A DNA stretch of 64,000 nt, from contig BEDY01000006.1 of NCBI GenBank assembly GCA_002335605.1, positions 1,178,001-1,242,000 on the forward strand, read 5' to 3'. The notes under the pieces were generated by a model. That model saw nothing but the letters and a program-made list of their open reading frames with translations. It did not search any database and was not told the DNA's origin. This document shows, piece after piece, positions 32,634-44,653 of this stretch. The translations under genes and the position numbers were made by a program. Within the stretch, counting starts at the first letter, position 1, and every line of letters begins with the position of its first letter. This DNA comes from Prillingera fragicola (taxonomy: Eukaryota; Basidiomycota; Tremellomycetes; Trichosporonales; Trichosporonaceae).

Positions 32634-33617
32634 CTTGCTCTCGCTCGACACTACAACCTCCCCAACGCAAACCCGTGCCCCCTGGCCAAACAGCCTGCTC
32701 GACTCGCTATCCCCCTCGTCCCAAAAGTCCACCTCTCCCGCGTGTGTAGCCGGGTTGACATAGAACCCCGGCGCAGAGTTGAGCTTGACGAGCGCTTGTC
32801 CTTTGGCTTGGCTGTACGTGTCGAGGAGGGTGAGCAGGCCGACGCCGCAGCCGAGCTGCAGCAAGTCCCCGGCGTCGGCCGGGATGCCCCCGCGGTCGAC
32901 GCACAGGTGTGTCGCGTCGGCCAGGTAGTGCCCGATGCGGGTGACGCTGAACACCTCGTCGCTCTCGAGATACCACCTGACCGTCTTGGCAGACTTGTCG
33001 TAGCTCACCTTCACATTGTGGACGTCGCTCGCTGAGCGCGTCGCGACGGGAATCGCGTACGTGAAGGACGCGAAGTTGTTCTGAGCAGTGCGGCCCTGCG
33101 GTAACCGCTCATACACGACGTACACGTGCGAGTTGGTCAGGAAGAACCCAAAGATCAGGCCTGTCATGTAGTCTGGGCAGAGGAACAGTGCCGTGCCGAG
33201 CGCGGGGTGGTGGGGCTCGATGAGGTCGCCAAAGGGATGCCGGGCTGTGCCGTACGTCTCGCCGCTGAACGCGTTCGCGTGCAGGGAGAGGACGTGCCCG
33301 GGGTGCGTGTCAAAGCCTGGCAGACCTGCCGACGACATGGCGGTGGCAGAGACGAGCCACTTGATGTGCTCAATGTCCGAGCCGGTCGTGGTGGTGAACA
33401 TTGGCTCGCCTGTGGTTGGGTTTGTGCCCGTTGCTGTGACTTGCAATCCGGTTGGGCCGGTTGTCACGACGCCGTCGTCGCCCTTGTAGCCCCCGATGTC
33501 GAAGAGGGCCCATTTGTCAGAGGCCAAGGTCGGCGCGGTAAAGTCGTCGTAGACACGGGTGTAGCTGAGGGTAAGCTTGGATGCGGGGGATGCTCACACT
33601 TTGTCGGTGCTGGCCAT
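32631..33617 (-). CDS. uncharacterised protein, possible DUF6081-like fold
   Basis: Exons 33598-33617 and 32631-33564 give 317 residues, and the 20-nt first exon encodes MASTDKV. The body begins YTRVYDDFTAP and carries DDGVVTTGPTGLQVTATGTNP, EHIKWLV and long beta-rich segments (VHNVKVSYDKSAKTVRWYLES). It resembles a lectin/glucanase-like beta-sandwich. From memory it is similar in style to an uncharacterised family seen in actinobacteria and fungi (possibly DUF6081), which I could not check. There is no signal peptide or membrane segment. Function is unknown. Confidence 0.75.
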
Positions 33618-34518
33618 GTTGTCACTGCTGCAATGATGAGTTGGGTTGACAGCGAGAACGCGGCTTGGTTTTAAAGTGCATGGTCGATCGATGCCAAGAG
33701 AGACTAAGCGATGTCATGACGAGGATCTTACTCATCATCGTATGCAGTCCAACCTCGGGCAACGGCTGCGACGACAGCAGCAGCAGTGACGAGGGATGCC
33801 TAAGCCCGACGGCCGAGCCCGAGTCTCTTGGTGGGTGACTGACTTGTAAACAAATTAATTAACCGAATATTTATTTATTTGCCGATGTCATCCATTCCTA
33901 TGGCCGTCTGGCACTCTGCTACTAACGTCAAGACCCAGTGCTGTAAGGACTGGCGCATAGCACATGCACTGACGATGGTCTTAAACGTTGCAGGGTGACA
34001 CGGTAAGATGGGCGTGGCGTGATGGTGCGCTGCTTCACTCGCGCTGAAGCATCGTACGCGCTACGCAAATGGCCTGCTCTCCACATCGAGGTTGTCCACG
34101 ACCACCAAGCCATGTTGGACCCTCTGGCACCTCCAGCATTCAGACTACTTGCACCAGTCATGGGAACCCTCACTAGTGCTTATCCTCATGCGTCTGAACC
34201 GCGAAATGGATTTCCAAGGGCCAATGACATGATAACAGACGAATGCGTCGAGGACAAACTTGACCGATTGCGGTCGACTTGCTGCCATCAGCCAACTAAT
34301 GCCGGTCAACTCGGACTCACCATGCTCATGTCGCCGCAAGAAGGAAACTCTGCATCGATGTTGTCGACGAATGCGTGCATCTTGATGCATGGCCACTGTA
34401 CTGTAAAGAGTTAAAAGGTGGCCTGTCTGGACCTTTCCTCGCTCATACTCTTCTTACTGGGCATCTACTCACTATCCCACCGAGCCACTACCATACTCAT
34501 ACCCAACTCAACCCAACA
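33618..34518. promoter_or_regulatory. divergent intergenic region
   Basis: 901 bp between outward-facing genes. An AT-rich patch at about 33850-33885 contains TTAATTAA and repeated TTTATTTATTT. The last 100 bp before 34519 are C/A-rich leader. No gene is seen. Confidence 0.45.
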
Positions 34519-35237
34519 ATGTCCCCAACCACCCCCTCTACCGCGCTCAATGCCACCCGCCCTCGATCAAAGTTCGCCTTCGCCCGCCCCCCAACTCCCC
34601 CCGCAACACCCACCGTCGCCACCGAGCCACTCAAGCTCGAGAAACTCACCTCCTTTCCGAGCCACACAAACTATCTAGGCCTCTACACGACCGAAACCTG
34701 GGCCCCAACCAAGACCGACCCAGTCAAGAAGATCCCCAACCCCTTCCTCTTCTCGACCGGTACGCCCCCCTCCCTGACACCAAGCTGACCCCAGAACGCC
34801 TGCCACTCAGCTACATGGCCGCAGCACCATGGCATCGCCCCTCCCACGCAGCAGGCCGCCCCCACCTCTCAATCACAACCCACACCCCCACGCACACCCG
34901 CGCACCCTCCCTCCCCCACAGGCAGGTCCCGCCGCGGCACCGCACAAAGCCACACTGGAGCACGACCCACCACCACCACGTCCACTTTATCCCGGGCGAC
35001 CCGCCGTCACCGCCAGTTGCCATGGCGAGTGTGTGCCCCGCGCCCCCGCCTTCGCCGCTCTCCCCCGTCTCCGGCGAGGGCCCTGCCTTTGTGGCAGCAG
35101 TGGCGGTTCCGCGGACGCCGGTCAGGCTGCGCCTTGACACGCGCATGCTTGGAGAGGCTACTGCGAGGCGGTCGCCGCCCAAGGCTCAGGCTGGGCTGAG
35201 GCGGTCGTATGCTATTGCTGTCGGGGATCGGTGTTGA
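34519..35237 (+). CDS. hypothetical Pro/His-rich protein
   Basis: Exons 34519-34759 and 34795-35237 give 227 residues, joined by a 35-nt intron. The ATG sits in AACAATG context after a CA-rich leader. The N-terminal half contains FAFARPPTPP and a compact NYLGLYTTETWAPTK segment leading into NPFLFSTERLPLSYMAAAPW across the splice junction. The second exon is rich in His and Pro (HHHHVHFIPG). No family is recognised. The smooth frame across the intron is the main support, and the His-rich part could be out-of-frame noise if the intron is wrong. Confidence 0.5.
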
Positions 35238-35372
35238 TTAGATTACATCTGAGTGTTTCCTGCTCCCCTCTGCCTGTACTGTTCATCTAAATGTGTAGAG
35301 AATACATCCTATAATGTGTACAACATAATGCAGTATGATTGATTTGAAGAATGCCACCACAAGCGCAAAGAA

Positions 35373-38300
35373 CTAGAACCCTCCCATCCGCTTCTTTGGC
35401 GGTTTCTTCTTCTTGGCGGCCGCCTCGGGCCGCGCGCCAAAGGGGCCAGGCATGACCTGCGTCTGCGCAAAGTCTACTGCCTGCGACGACTCGACCGCTT
35501 TCGCGCGCGGGGGCGAGGAAAAAGTCACCACCGGGCGGGTGGCTACGCGCAGCCCCGAAGGGCGGGGAGGCGCCGAGGGTTGAGAGCCTAGCACGGCGGG
35601 GATGACGTTGCGTTGTGACCCGAGAACCGGCGGGATGCTGCCCATGCCCCGTACGGAGGGGATGCTGCCGACGCCGGGGAGGGTGGGCATGCTCTGTGCT
35701 GCGCGGAGGCCGTTGCCCTTTGTCGGCGTGCGTGGGGGTGTGTGTCGGCCGCTGGGCAGTGGCCGGATGGGCCTGTTGGTTGCCATGTAGCCTTCTTGCA
35801 GGATGTGCGCTGGGTCAGTGTATGTGAAATCGTCCAGGTCATCGCCAACGGTCCAGTCAGCGAGGAGGGCGTTGATGCTCGCTGGATCGTATGGGCGGGA
35901 ACCGCCCGGAGTGTGTGATGAGTAGGATTTGGGGATGGGAGGCGTGGGGTGCAGGAGACCAAACTCGATGGGCGGTTTGGGATCTTCGAGACTAAGCGCA
36001 CCTGCTGCCTTGGCGAATAGATCCTCGGGTGACTCATGCAGACGCGGGACAGGCGGACTCAGGCCGGAGAGGCCATCTGTTGCCAGAATGACTCGTGACA
36101 GGCGCAGGTCATCGGCAAGCCGGGCAGTGGCAGTGCTTATGCGCTCGTACACGGATGCAGACACTGAGGCCTGGTCCGGGAGCGTTGCGGCGAGAGCCGT
36201 TAAGCCAGCAGTCGACCTGCTGCCAATAGTCCGCATAAAAGGAAACTTGACACTGTAGCTGACTTCCTCGACGTCACCGTCGCCAACAGTGAGACCGCGT
36301 AGGACTTTGGACCGAGGTCTCGGACCGTCGTCGCCTTCATATACGACGTCCCGGGCAAGCTCAGCTCTGGGATGTCAGTAAAAGCAACGCATTGTTTCTC
36401 ACGCTGTGACAATGTGGTTAATTGGCCTATCCCAGTTTTCCATGGCGCTCCTGAAGTCATCCAGTTGGAGCACAGGCTCATCATTCGCGTTGATGTCTGT
36501 CGTCAGCCACACATTCCGATTAGTAAACCTACACATCCACGCCCAACGACCCTGGTAGACATGATGCTTTGTCTCAGCATTACCCTGCCAGTCACACCTC
36601 TGCAGCGGGCCAGGTCGATCACGTGCCAGCCTCTCGATATGCGAGCTCCAGACCACGGCGTCCTCGGGCTGCGCGACGTCCCGAAGCGTTTGCTCATTGC
36701 GAGGGCCAGACAGCTTGGCAAGCTTGATCGCCCCGTCCACGGTCATGCTAGCTAGAGCTGCAGTTGTGCCTCCGATAGGCAGGGACACCAGACTGGCAAT
36801 CGTGTCCGATTTTGACACCAAGCCACGGATTGACCATGACTCGGTGACAAACTTGAGTGGTGCTGAGGCCGACGTCCTGATAGCGTCCACGAGACCAAAG
36901 GACGGAGCAGAGATCAGGACTGTCTCAGCATCCTCTCCAGGGACGCTGAGGACCGTGGCCTCAATGTCCCGTACCTTGCCTCCTCCATACTGATGCCCCC
37001 AGCGGAGGACTGGCCTGCCAAAATCGTCGATCCAGATTACTTCCTTGCTCGTGGTGAGGCAGATGTACTCGGCTCGCCGTGCCGTTGCCGACTTGTCTAT
37101 TGACGTAAACACATGCGTCTTCTCGTCGATTGTCACTAGGGTATTGATGCGGGGTTCTGTCGGGGTCTGGCGTAAGCGCAAACTCGGTAGGAGAGCCTAC
37201 CTCGAAATCTATTTCTTCTAATGTTGTCCGTGACAGGACGAGAATGGTGTCGGGGCGGATACCAAATGTAACGCGGAACCAGGGCTCCTTGAGATCCGGT
37301 ACAGCGTCGCGGAGCTTGATCAGCTTCATCACTTTGCTAATGACGAGGCCGTGCTGTTCTTTTCGCTCGCACCAGAGCCAGATTGCTCCGTGGTCGTCAA
37401 CGATCGCTGCTCTGCTCCAAGCCGCTGGATCTAATGCGACGTCCACGGGCCGGTGTCCGTCGGTGGCGGCGACCGAGAGCTCGGCAACAGAGATTGCGCG
37501 TGGGGGAGTTGGATGAGACGAGTGATTCGGAATGATGTTGAGGAGATGTGTGCTGTAGGCGAGTCGGACGAGCATTGCCTTGGCTCCGGCTATGGCTGTC
37601 AGCGAGATCCTACTTGCCGAGCCTGAGAGAGCGCGACCCACCGTCATACTCGTCCTCTGAGACGAATGGAGAGACCTCGAGCTGCAGAATCGGCATGGGA
37701 AAGGTCGCAGCTGGGGTCGACGTCGGCACGAAGCGAGGTAATGATGAGTCTCTGGTGGGAAGGAATGGCGACAGATCTGGAGTCAGTGATCGACCACCTC
37801 AGAAGTACAAACTGAGTTCTTCACCCAGCCGTCCCATGGGAAAGCAAAGCACGACCTGCTGCACTGTTGACTCCTCGTCATTAACCACAGCCAACAAGTT
37901 GGTCTGTGTAGGTCCACCACTTTTTGGGTGGTCGTGGTTGGCCTGCATCTCCTCGATGACAAGCTGCGTCACGACCTCGGGCTCCTGGATGTCGTCTGTC
38001 GAGTTGATGAATCGGGTCTGAGAGTCAGCACCAAGCCTTGTCCTAGATACTAACGGCCGACGCAATCATGACATCCAGCGGGAGCTCGGCGTGAGTTTCT
38101 GGTGGGTCACGCGTCGGGGGGAACAGCAGCACCGCCGGTGTCTCGAGCTGCAACTGCGTACCTGCCCGTCAGCTCTGCGCGCCGCCGCACACTCACCCGA
38201 CTCGTCATTGATCCAGACCCATCCCCACTTTCCCCTTCCCATCTCCCTCAATGCCGCCGTTCCATGGCTTCCAAAGGTATACAGCGGCCCACCCAGCCGC

Positions 38301-38434
38301 GTTTCTGGAGCAGGTCGTTCAGGCGACTTGTCTCGGTCGTCCTCCGTTGCGTTTCGTCGTGGTCGTCCGCCCCTAGATCGTGCTAGAGGTATGCGTTCTA
38401 CAGTCGGTACAAAGCCCGCTGAGGCCGCAGACAT
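35373..38434 (-). CDS. RRN6: RRN6-like RNA polymerase I core-factor subunit
   Basis: Likely subunit of the Pol I core promoter factor for rDNA transcription. Seven exons (38197-38434, 38055-38161, 37825-38017, 37642-37776, 37201-37589, 36403-37166, 35373-36366) give 939 residues, near yeast Rrn6 length. The middle looks like the RRN6-type beta-propeller, with the diagnostic strand EYICLTTSKEVIWIDDF followed by GRPVLRWGHQYGGG. Earlier strands include VDVALDPAAWSRAAIVDDHGAIWLW. The C-terminus is disordered and ends KKKKPPKKRMGGF, like the basic K..GF end of fungal Rrn6-like proteins. The six introns are 34-52 nt. The fifth is only 34 nt and was fixed by choosing the acceptor that keeps TPTEPRINTL in frame. 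Identity is from pattern memory, not an alignment. Confidence 0.7.
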
Positions 38435-38829
38435 GGCGACGCTTGTAGGTGTAGCGATGTAAGCTTGGCGGAGGAGGAGAGTGAGATGTTGTGACTTTGA
38501 AAATAATCCCGGACGACGACCTCCACCTTGAACTCAGCCGATGTCATGTCATCTTGCAGCGTAGTGGTCTTTGACGTGCACACCTTACAGTACTCTTATG
38601 CATCCCATTAATCCACCAGTATCGAGCTAGCATGCATTGCAGACAGAACAACTACTACTGCAACATCTCATACACTTGTCACCACTGCCATCTAAAATGA
38701 TGTGTCAATTTCCCCACAAAATGGCCCCGCTAATCAACCGGCCCGATACCGGCAGTCAGTGGGTCGTCCATCGCTGCTCGACCCTGTCCTGTTCGTCCAA
38801 CATCCACAACCATCTCCAGCCCCGTCACC
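38435..38829. promoter_or_regulatory. divergent promoter, RRN6-like / Asterix-like
   Basis: 395 bp between outward-facing starts. The final part before 38830 is C/A-rich leader (CATCCACAACCATC). No other gene or clear box is seen. Confidence 0.45.
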
Positions 38830-39458
38830 ATGGTCGTCGCTGCTCCCGTTCTCGACAAGTCGGACCCCAAGGTCGACAAGTACGTATCTGTCACAGGTGT
38901 GCGTGCGCAAGGCGACTCTTGCGCCGTGTCGATGACATTGTTGATCGTGCGACCTGATAGCTGACCTTGTAGGCTCTACCCCTTCCACCTGCCCTTCTCT
39001 GATGACTGGGCACCCCAGAAGGAGCTTTTCGGTAGCAGTACCATGATGGTGAGTGTGCATTCTAACGCTCAAGATCAGTGCTAACGAATGTAGATGGCCG
39101 GTGGCGGTATGTTCATGAAGAACCCTCTGTACGTGAACCCCGGCGCGCAGGCGAGATGCGACGGACCGTGGATTTGTGACTGCTATACTAACACGTTATC
39201 AGCATTATCTGGACTGCCATGGTTCTTGCTGTCCAGGGCTACGTTACCGCTGAGCCTTTGCGCCGTAAGGAGGACGCTTCGTCGCCCCTTGCTACACTCG
39301 GGTACGTTGTCTTGACCAACACAAAGCGTAGAAGCTGACACACCCGCAGCATGGCCCTCTCTGGTGTTGTCGCTACCTCGATGCCCAAGATGATGCTTTC
39401 GCCTCCCCCAGCTGCTGCTGCTGCCGCCGCCGCCGCTTCGGCCGCCACCTCGAGCTAG
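38830..39458 (+). CDS. Asterix/WDR83OS-like PAT-complex subunit (UPF0139)
   Basis: Small ER membrane protein probably acting with CCDC47-type partners as an intramembrane chaperone. Five exons (38830-38879, 38973-39048, 39094-39128, 39203-39301, 39350-39458) encode 122 residues. After a hydrophilic N-terminus (VLDKSDPKVDKLYPF) come three hydrophobic stretches: MAGGGMFMKNPLIIWTAMVL, AVQGYV, then MALSGVVATSMPKMM. This order, the NPLIIWTA motif and the size fit the Asterix family. The C-terminus is a poly-Ala run (eight or more) encoded by GCT/GCC repeats. All five exons join in frame with GTACGT/GTGAGT donors. The family call is moderate because the protein is short. Confidence 0.65.
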
Positions 39459-39941
39459 TGTACTGCGTTGTAATGGGATGTTGGGATGTCTGCGTGTTTG
39501 CGGTTGGGCGACGCGTGTTTTGCGGTCGGTCGACGTGCACGATGGTGCAGACACTCATTCACTCTTACTCACCACATGCCGTGTTCGGTGCTGACACCGT
39601 GTCCGGTGCTGATATCAGTGGAGGTACCGATGGACTTGAGGGGCACAGCAGGGCGTGAGCTCGTATCGACCTGCCAGCCGTCTGCCGCAGCAAGATGCTG
39701 CCTTTGTGACGTCGAGGGCGATGTGACCACTGCTTACTGTCAGATGTACAAAAGGCAAACTGCATGCAAGTCGTGCGCCTAGACTAAAAGCTGTCGCTGT
39801 GCAACGTGTTGTGCACGCCGTTGACACTGGATATGCTTCGACGCACAGATCTCTTGCCAAACATCATTCACACATTTCTCCTCCTCCTCAATCCTTCCAA
39901 CACCACATCTCCAACCCAGCCACACCTTGAACTTCCACAAC
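39459..39941. other. intergenic spacer upstream of the one-pass membrane protein
   Basis: 483 bp between two plus-strand genes. The first part repeats GCGGTTGGGCGACGCG-like and GGTGCTGA words (39497-39615). The last 60 bp are C/A-rich leader. No gene is supported. Confidence 0.45.
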
Positions 39942-41208
39942 ATGGCAACCGCCGAGCCAAGCACACGCACAGTCAACGTCCAACCAGCCGCAGCCAACCC
40001 CGACGACCCGCGCCCCCAGGCCATCCCCATCCACCTCCCGCACTTGTACTTTGACTTCCAGCCGCCCACCAACACTACCCCAGCACCAGCACCACCTGCC
40101 CCGCCGGCGAAGGACTCAAAGAGCAACAAAGAGACCCCAAAGGACCGCCCAAAGGACAGAGAGCACAAGACCAAGGACCAGTATCAACCGATGCCACCAC
40201 CACCCCGTGCCTCCTCACCGCAGCCAGCGCCCTCGCGCTGGACGGTCGGCAAGCCCCACCCCCTGCTCTGGGTGACGCTCGCGCTGAGCGTGCTGGCCAT
40301 CGTCCTGGGCGTGCCCAAGGGGACGCTCCTGACGATTACGGGGCGTCATCGTGCTCTGAGAGTGAGTCTGCCCCCAGGGATGTTCGTTTTGTTCGTGGAG
40401 TGGCTCCCCTAAACCATGGACTGGCCATTGGGGTGCGGCGTAGGCTATTGTCACAGCTGCACAGAAGCCTGCCCATGATCGTAAAGACGGCTTCGCAAGC
40501 AGACGCCCCATCTTCACGCCCCCCACCTCCTCGTCCTCCTAACACCCCAGACGCAAGAACGCTTCGTCCAAGAACGCCTAACGCTCCTAACCCACCTCTC
40601 GACCTTTCTCCCACCCCCGCTCGCAGCACTACTCACCCAACCCTCGCAGCCGAGCCACCTGGACCTGCTCCTTACTCCGCTGGAGGCATGGACCCGCGCC
40701 CAGGCAGGGTGGACGCTCGAGAACCTCGGCGGCGCCGTCCTCCGTTCGGGGCGCGAGGTCTGGGTCCTGCACTCCCCCGACGCCAACGGCGCAGCGGCCA
40801 CCGCCTGCCTCGTGTCGCGGGAGCGGGCGTACGACCTCCTCGACGCCCAGGCTGCCGAGTGTGTTTGTCCCACAGCGGCGACTGTTGGCACCGCGCAATC
40901 GAAAGGGGATAGGGCGGCCGAGCTGGCGGAGCGCGAACGCGACGTCGCGAAGAGGGAAAAATGGGTCGTCGAGGCTATACGGTACGCACCCCGCGCGCGC
41001 GGCGCTGACGGGCAGCAAGCTCACTGACGACCAGTAGGCCGCCGGGGTTGGCAGAGCTGACGACAGCGCGACGGAGATGCGCGACGATCGGCTACTTGTC
41101 CGTCTCAAGACGTTTGCGCACGAGCTCGCGTCGGGCGTGGAGGAGAGCCGGGCTGTGCGTGAGGAGCTGGCTGCGCTCCGCCGCCATCTCGCTGGCCGGG
41201 ATGGTTAA
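39942..41208 (+). CDS. unknown single-pass membrane protein with C-terminal coiled coil
   Basis: Exons 39942-40361, 40457-40480 (24 nt), 40551-40981 and 41055-41208 give 342 residues. Residues 1-105 are Pro/Lys-rich and disordered. One membrane helix follows at about 107-127 (HPLLWVTLALSVLAIVLGV), consistent with an N-in or N-out single-pass topology. The rest is soluble: TQERFVQERLTLLTHLSTFL, a Trp-containing HLDLLLTPLEAWTRAQAGW segment and Glu/Arg coiled coil (AAELAERERDVAKREKWVVEA; EELAALRRHLAG). The micro-exon was placed because only it joins the phase-0 flanking exons. I do not recognise a family. The size and layout could fit an organelle-contact or vesicle tether, but that is speculation. 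Confidence 0.6.
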
Positions 41209-41603
41209 ACCTACTGCTTGGTGGCGTGGCTGCACGTCTGGGCCCCGGGGCCGTGATTCAATGCTGGTGGCGCAGGTCCAAATATGGCAACACCCTGGCT
41301 CGCCAAGCCATAGAAGTGAGCTTGGACATGAAGCACTGCCTTTCTTTCTGCCAACACTGCACATGTTCGTTGCCTGGCATCAGCTGTCACTTCACTGTCA
41401 GTGCCCCGGCCCCGTCCCTTAGCTCGACCCGGCGTGTGATAATGATTACATGCGCGTAATATGCGGCGCAAAGTATGAGTGCGTGTATAAAAGTGGCGCA
41501 GCTCGGTATGCGAGTGCGAGGGTGGGTTTCTAGTGTCGTTGATAAAAGTTGAAGGAATCGTTCGTCGTCGTCGCTGCTATCGCTCCCACTGCGGTGTGCG
41601 GCG
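41209..41603. other. convergent spacer
   Basis: 395 bp between two 3' ends. It contains TATAAAA at 41485-41491 on the plus strand, but only antisense sequence of the HIT gene follows, so it is not assigned to a gene. Confidence 0.45.
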
Positions 41604-42997
41604 CTATCGCGAGGTCAAGCTCGTCGGGCTCCCTCCCAGCGGACTGCCCACCGGCGGCGTGCCCGTGAGACTCACGCGGTCAAACCCCACCGGCGTGCGC
41701 GAGAGGCCGACGCGGTCAAACCCGGGACGATGCTCGCGCTCAGCGCTCTGGCGCGGGGACAGGCTGCTGCGCGGCGAGTTGCGCGCGCTGCCGATGCCGC
41801 CCATCCGCAACGACGTCGGCGAGGCGACCGGGCTCGTCTTGACAAGAGGCTGCAGCGATGCGCGCTTGGTCGTTCCGATCGCGCCTGAAATCTCAGGCGG
41901 TCCAGGGTCGTCGACGTAGGCGTCTGGATCGAGTGCGCTGGGGAGACCCGCGACTGAGCCTGCGTCGGGGACCTTGTCGAGGGGCGAGTCTAGGCGGTCA
42001 TCGTAGCCTGATTTGATGCGGTTGTTGGACGTTTCTTCGCGGATCTCGGCGCGCAGGTCCTCGAGGTTCCACCAGTTGTGATAGGCAAACACGAAGTTGC
42101 GACGGTAGAATGTCGAGCCGGGGAGCGTCTTGTCAAACGGTCCCAGAAAGGCCTGCGCGTGCAGGTGCGAGTAGGGCGAGCGTGGATCGGCTGGGGGTCA
42201 GTGGCGGCAAAGATTCAAAACGCACCAGGCATGCCATTGACAAAGCCGATGCGAAAGTCTTTAGCAGTGAGGGGGCGTTCGGCCTGGGAGAGTGATGCCG
42301 AGGGCGAGTCGAGGAGGAGGCGCTGGGCCGTGTTGATCATGTGCGAGAGGAGGGGAATGTCTGACGCTCCCTGTCTCGTTAGCATCAGCTGGCGACAACG
42401 ACTCACAAAGTCATACACCTTAGTGACGTGCTTGTTGAGCACGACAATCAAGTGCCGTCCACTCGCGCAGAGAGCCTGCTTCTCGTCGGCCGGATACACT
42501 GTAATGTCCTCGTCGCGGTACAGTATGCGATGGCCCGAGACAATGTTATCCTGGGGCAGCAGCGGCGGCATCCCCGGCCTCGGTCCCCGGGCAGTGACGG
42601 GGGAGACTGCTGGTGAGCCCAGTCCGCCGTTGTAAGCTTGCGACGAAGGGCCAGCCCGCTGCAGGTCGGGAGTCGCTGAGCGCACGGGCGAGGGAAGAGG
42701 GAGGCACGGTTCCATGGGCGATGCCGGGACAGACGAGCCGCCATTGTTCGACTGCGCGCCAGCGCTGGCGACGAGGCCGCAGAGGACGCAGCCCGGGTGG
42801 AGCGCCGAGGTTTGTGGTGTCGGGGTGACGCTGCCGCTGCCGCCTGGTGAAGGGGATTGCCGTCCGGTGCCCGTCATTAGCAAGGGAGAGTAGGACGAGG
42901 ACGCTGTGCGCAATGGTCGTGGGTGTTGCTGGTGGTGCGGCAGGTGGAGGGGGGCGAGGCGGCCGTTGACTGTTGGCGCAGAAGTGGGCGACGGCAT
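41604..42997 (-). CDS. HIT-superfamily protein with HxHxQ active-site motif
   Basis: Exons 42407-42997, 42226-42370 and 41604-42190 give 440 residues. Residues 1-65 are disordered. C70 and C73 (GCVLCG) could bind a metal. The HIT-like fold runs from about 145 (NIVSGHRILYRDEDITVYPA) through HLIVVLNKHVTKVYDF and FRIGFVNG to DPRSPYSHLHAQAFLGP, where H254-L-H256-A-Q258 is the signature. Classical HIT hydrolases have HxHxH; the GalT branch has HxHxQ. A C-terminal disordered tail has two GFDRVxL units. The first intron (36 nt) is stop-free and a multiple of three. This is probably a nucleotide-binding hydrolase or transferase. The substrate is unknown. Confidence 0.8.
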
Positions 42998-44618
42998 GGC
43001 GGCGATGCTGCGCTGCGCAGGTGTGTGTGGTGTGGTGTGGAGTGGCTATGCACGACGAGTGAGAGATGAGGAGAGGGGAGAGAGAGGTAGATGTACGCGA
43101 AGACGAGTACGAGGTGGTGCAGAAATCGAGGAACGTGAGCCTGGCCGGGATGTCAGGGAGGGGAGCACGTAGAGTGGCGCGTGAGGCAAGCCACTTTGTC
43201 GATCACGGCGACGGCTCGTACAGCAGCAATGGCAGCAGCTCGCTTGGGGAGCAGGCAAGTGGGTGAAGAGGAGAAGCAGTAGTTGTTGCAAGTATGAATC
43301 AAGGAGTAGAAGCAGATGAATGCATGATGCACTAGCAGTGCCGCTCTCGGCCTGTCCACCACCCCGGCTGACCCTGGTCCCTCTCCCAGGGCCAGGCAAC
43401 CAAGACGTCACTGCTCACTCCATCGTAATGCATCAAACTGATCACAATGCTACAGCTACCACTCACTCTTCATGCATGGGCCATGCTTGCATGCTTATCC
43501 AACTGCAGTACATGACGACGACAATGATTATGATGAACAACATACCCCGGCGAATGCACATGTCTCCTATCATGACAACCAACTCTTTATCGTCGTCCGT
43601 CGGATGGTCGGACGCAAGACCACGACTCTCTGTACACATGTCCGACATTCCAACTGATGAGGTGAACATGGACCGGTCGTGGATCTCGACAGTTATGGAA
43701 AACTCAGCAGGCGACTCAAGCCGTGCACAGTCTGCGTCAGGTTCTCGTCGCACTCGAGCGCCACCTCGACGCAGCTGCAAAGCGAAGTGGAACCAGACGG
43801 GAGGCTCCGCAGAACCGCAGCTCGCTTTGGTTGCGCAGTGGGAACCTAGCCTGGGCCTTTTACTCGGGCTTCTCGAAGCATGTCCTGCTTTGATCCGGTA
43901 TTGCAAGTGCGAGTGCTGCATGCTGGAACGCCTGATGTGCATTACTGACGAGGGGCACAGCGGGCCAGCCACGCGCCGACTGCCAGCAGCATGAATACAC
44001 TGCTCAGCATGTATCGGCATGCAGCGGAGTAGTGAACGCGACGGTGAGGTCAACATTGACAGTCAGCCCCCGATCACAGCCGGCCAAGCGTAGCGGCCAA
44101 GCGGGACACGCCTCACGGCCTCGAGCGATCAAAGCACTGTCTGCTCGGCAACGATAACGGCTTGTGGGCTATCAAAGCCGTGCAGTGTCGCGCACATGTC
44201 CGCCTTGGCACCCGCCTGGGCAACACATGCACAAATACAGCACGGGAGGGGGTTCTGTGCCTTTGAAGCTCTGTGCTCGTGGCGAGATTCAGAAGCAAGG
44301 GGCCTTTTTGGCTGCAAGCGGTCAAGTTGAGAGTAAGACGAAATGGACAATGGACACTACTGCTATGCGACGCGCCGGCCTGTGGTCTTGCATGCCCGCT
44401 GTTGCCAGTATCGACAAGAGAGAGAGAGAGTGGGCATTGCCGCTGTAATGACGACGGGCGGACTATTAGCCACATCGAGCGGGATCAATCTGGGGCTGAT
44501 CGCTGCGAGGCACGTGGAGCTCAGGGACACTGTGCTGTTCACGTGACTTTGGAGTGATGTGGTTGGAGCCCCAGGGGACGCAGGCTTAGCCGCTCGACCC
44601 GCTCTATGGCCGTCCTCT

Positions 44619-44622
44619 ATGC

Positions 44623-44653
<31 letters not shown>

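Noticed and set aside
41485..41491. TATAAAA on the plus strand
   Set aside because: Only antisense sequence of the HIT gene follows within several hundred bases, so no promoter function is claimed.
43320..43994. 224-codon ATG frame between the HIT and transhydrogenase genes
   Set aside because: Overlapped by a similar-sized antisense frame, Met/Cys-rich, no domain or splice continuation. It may be re-examined if transcripts map there.
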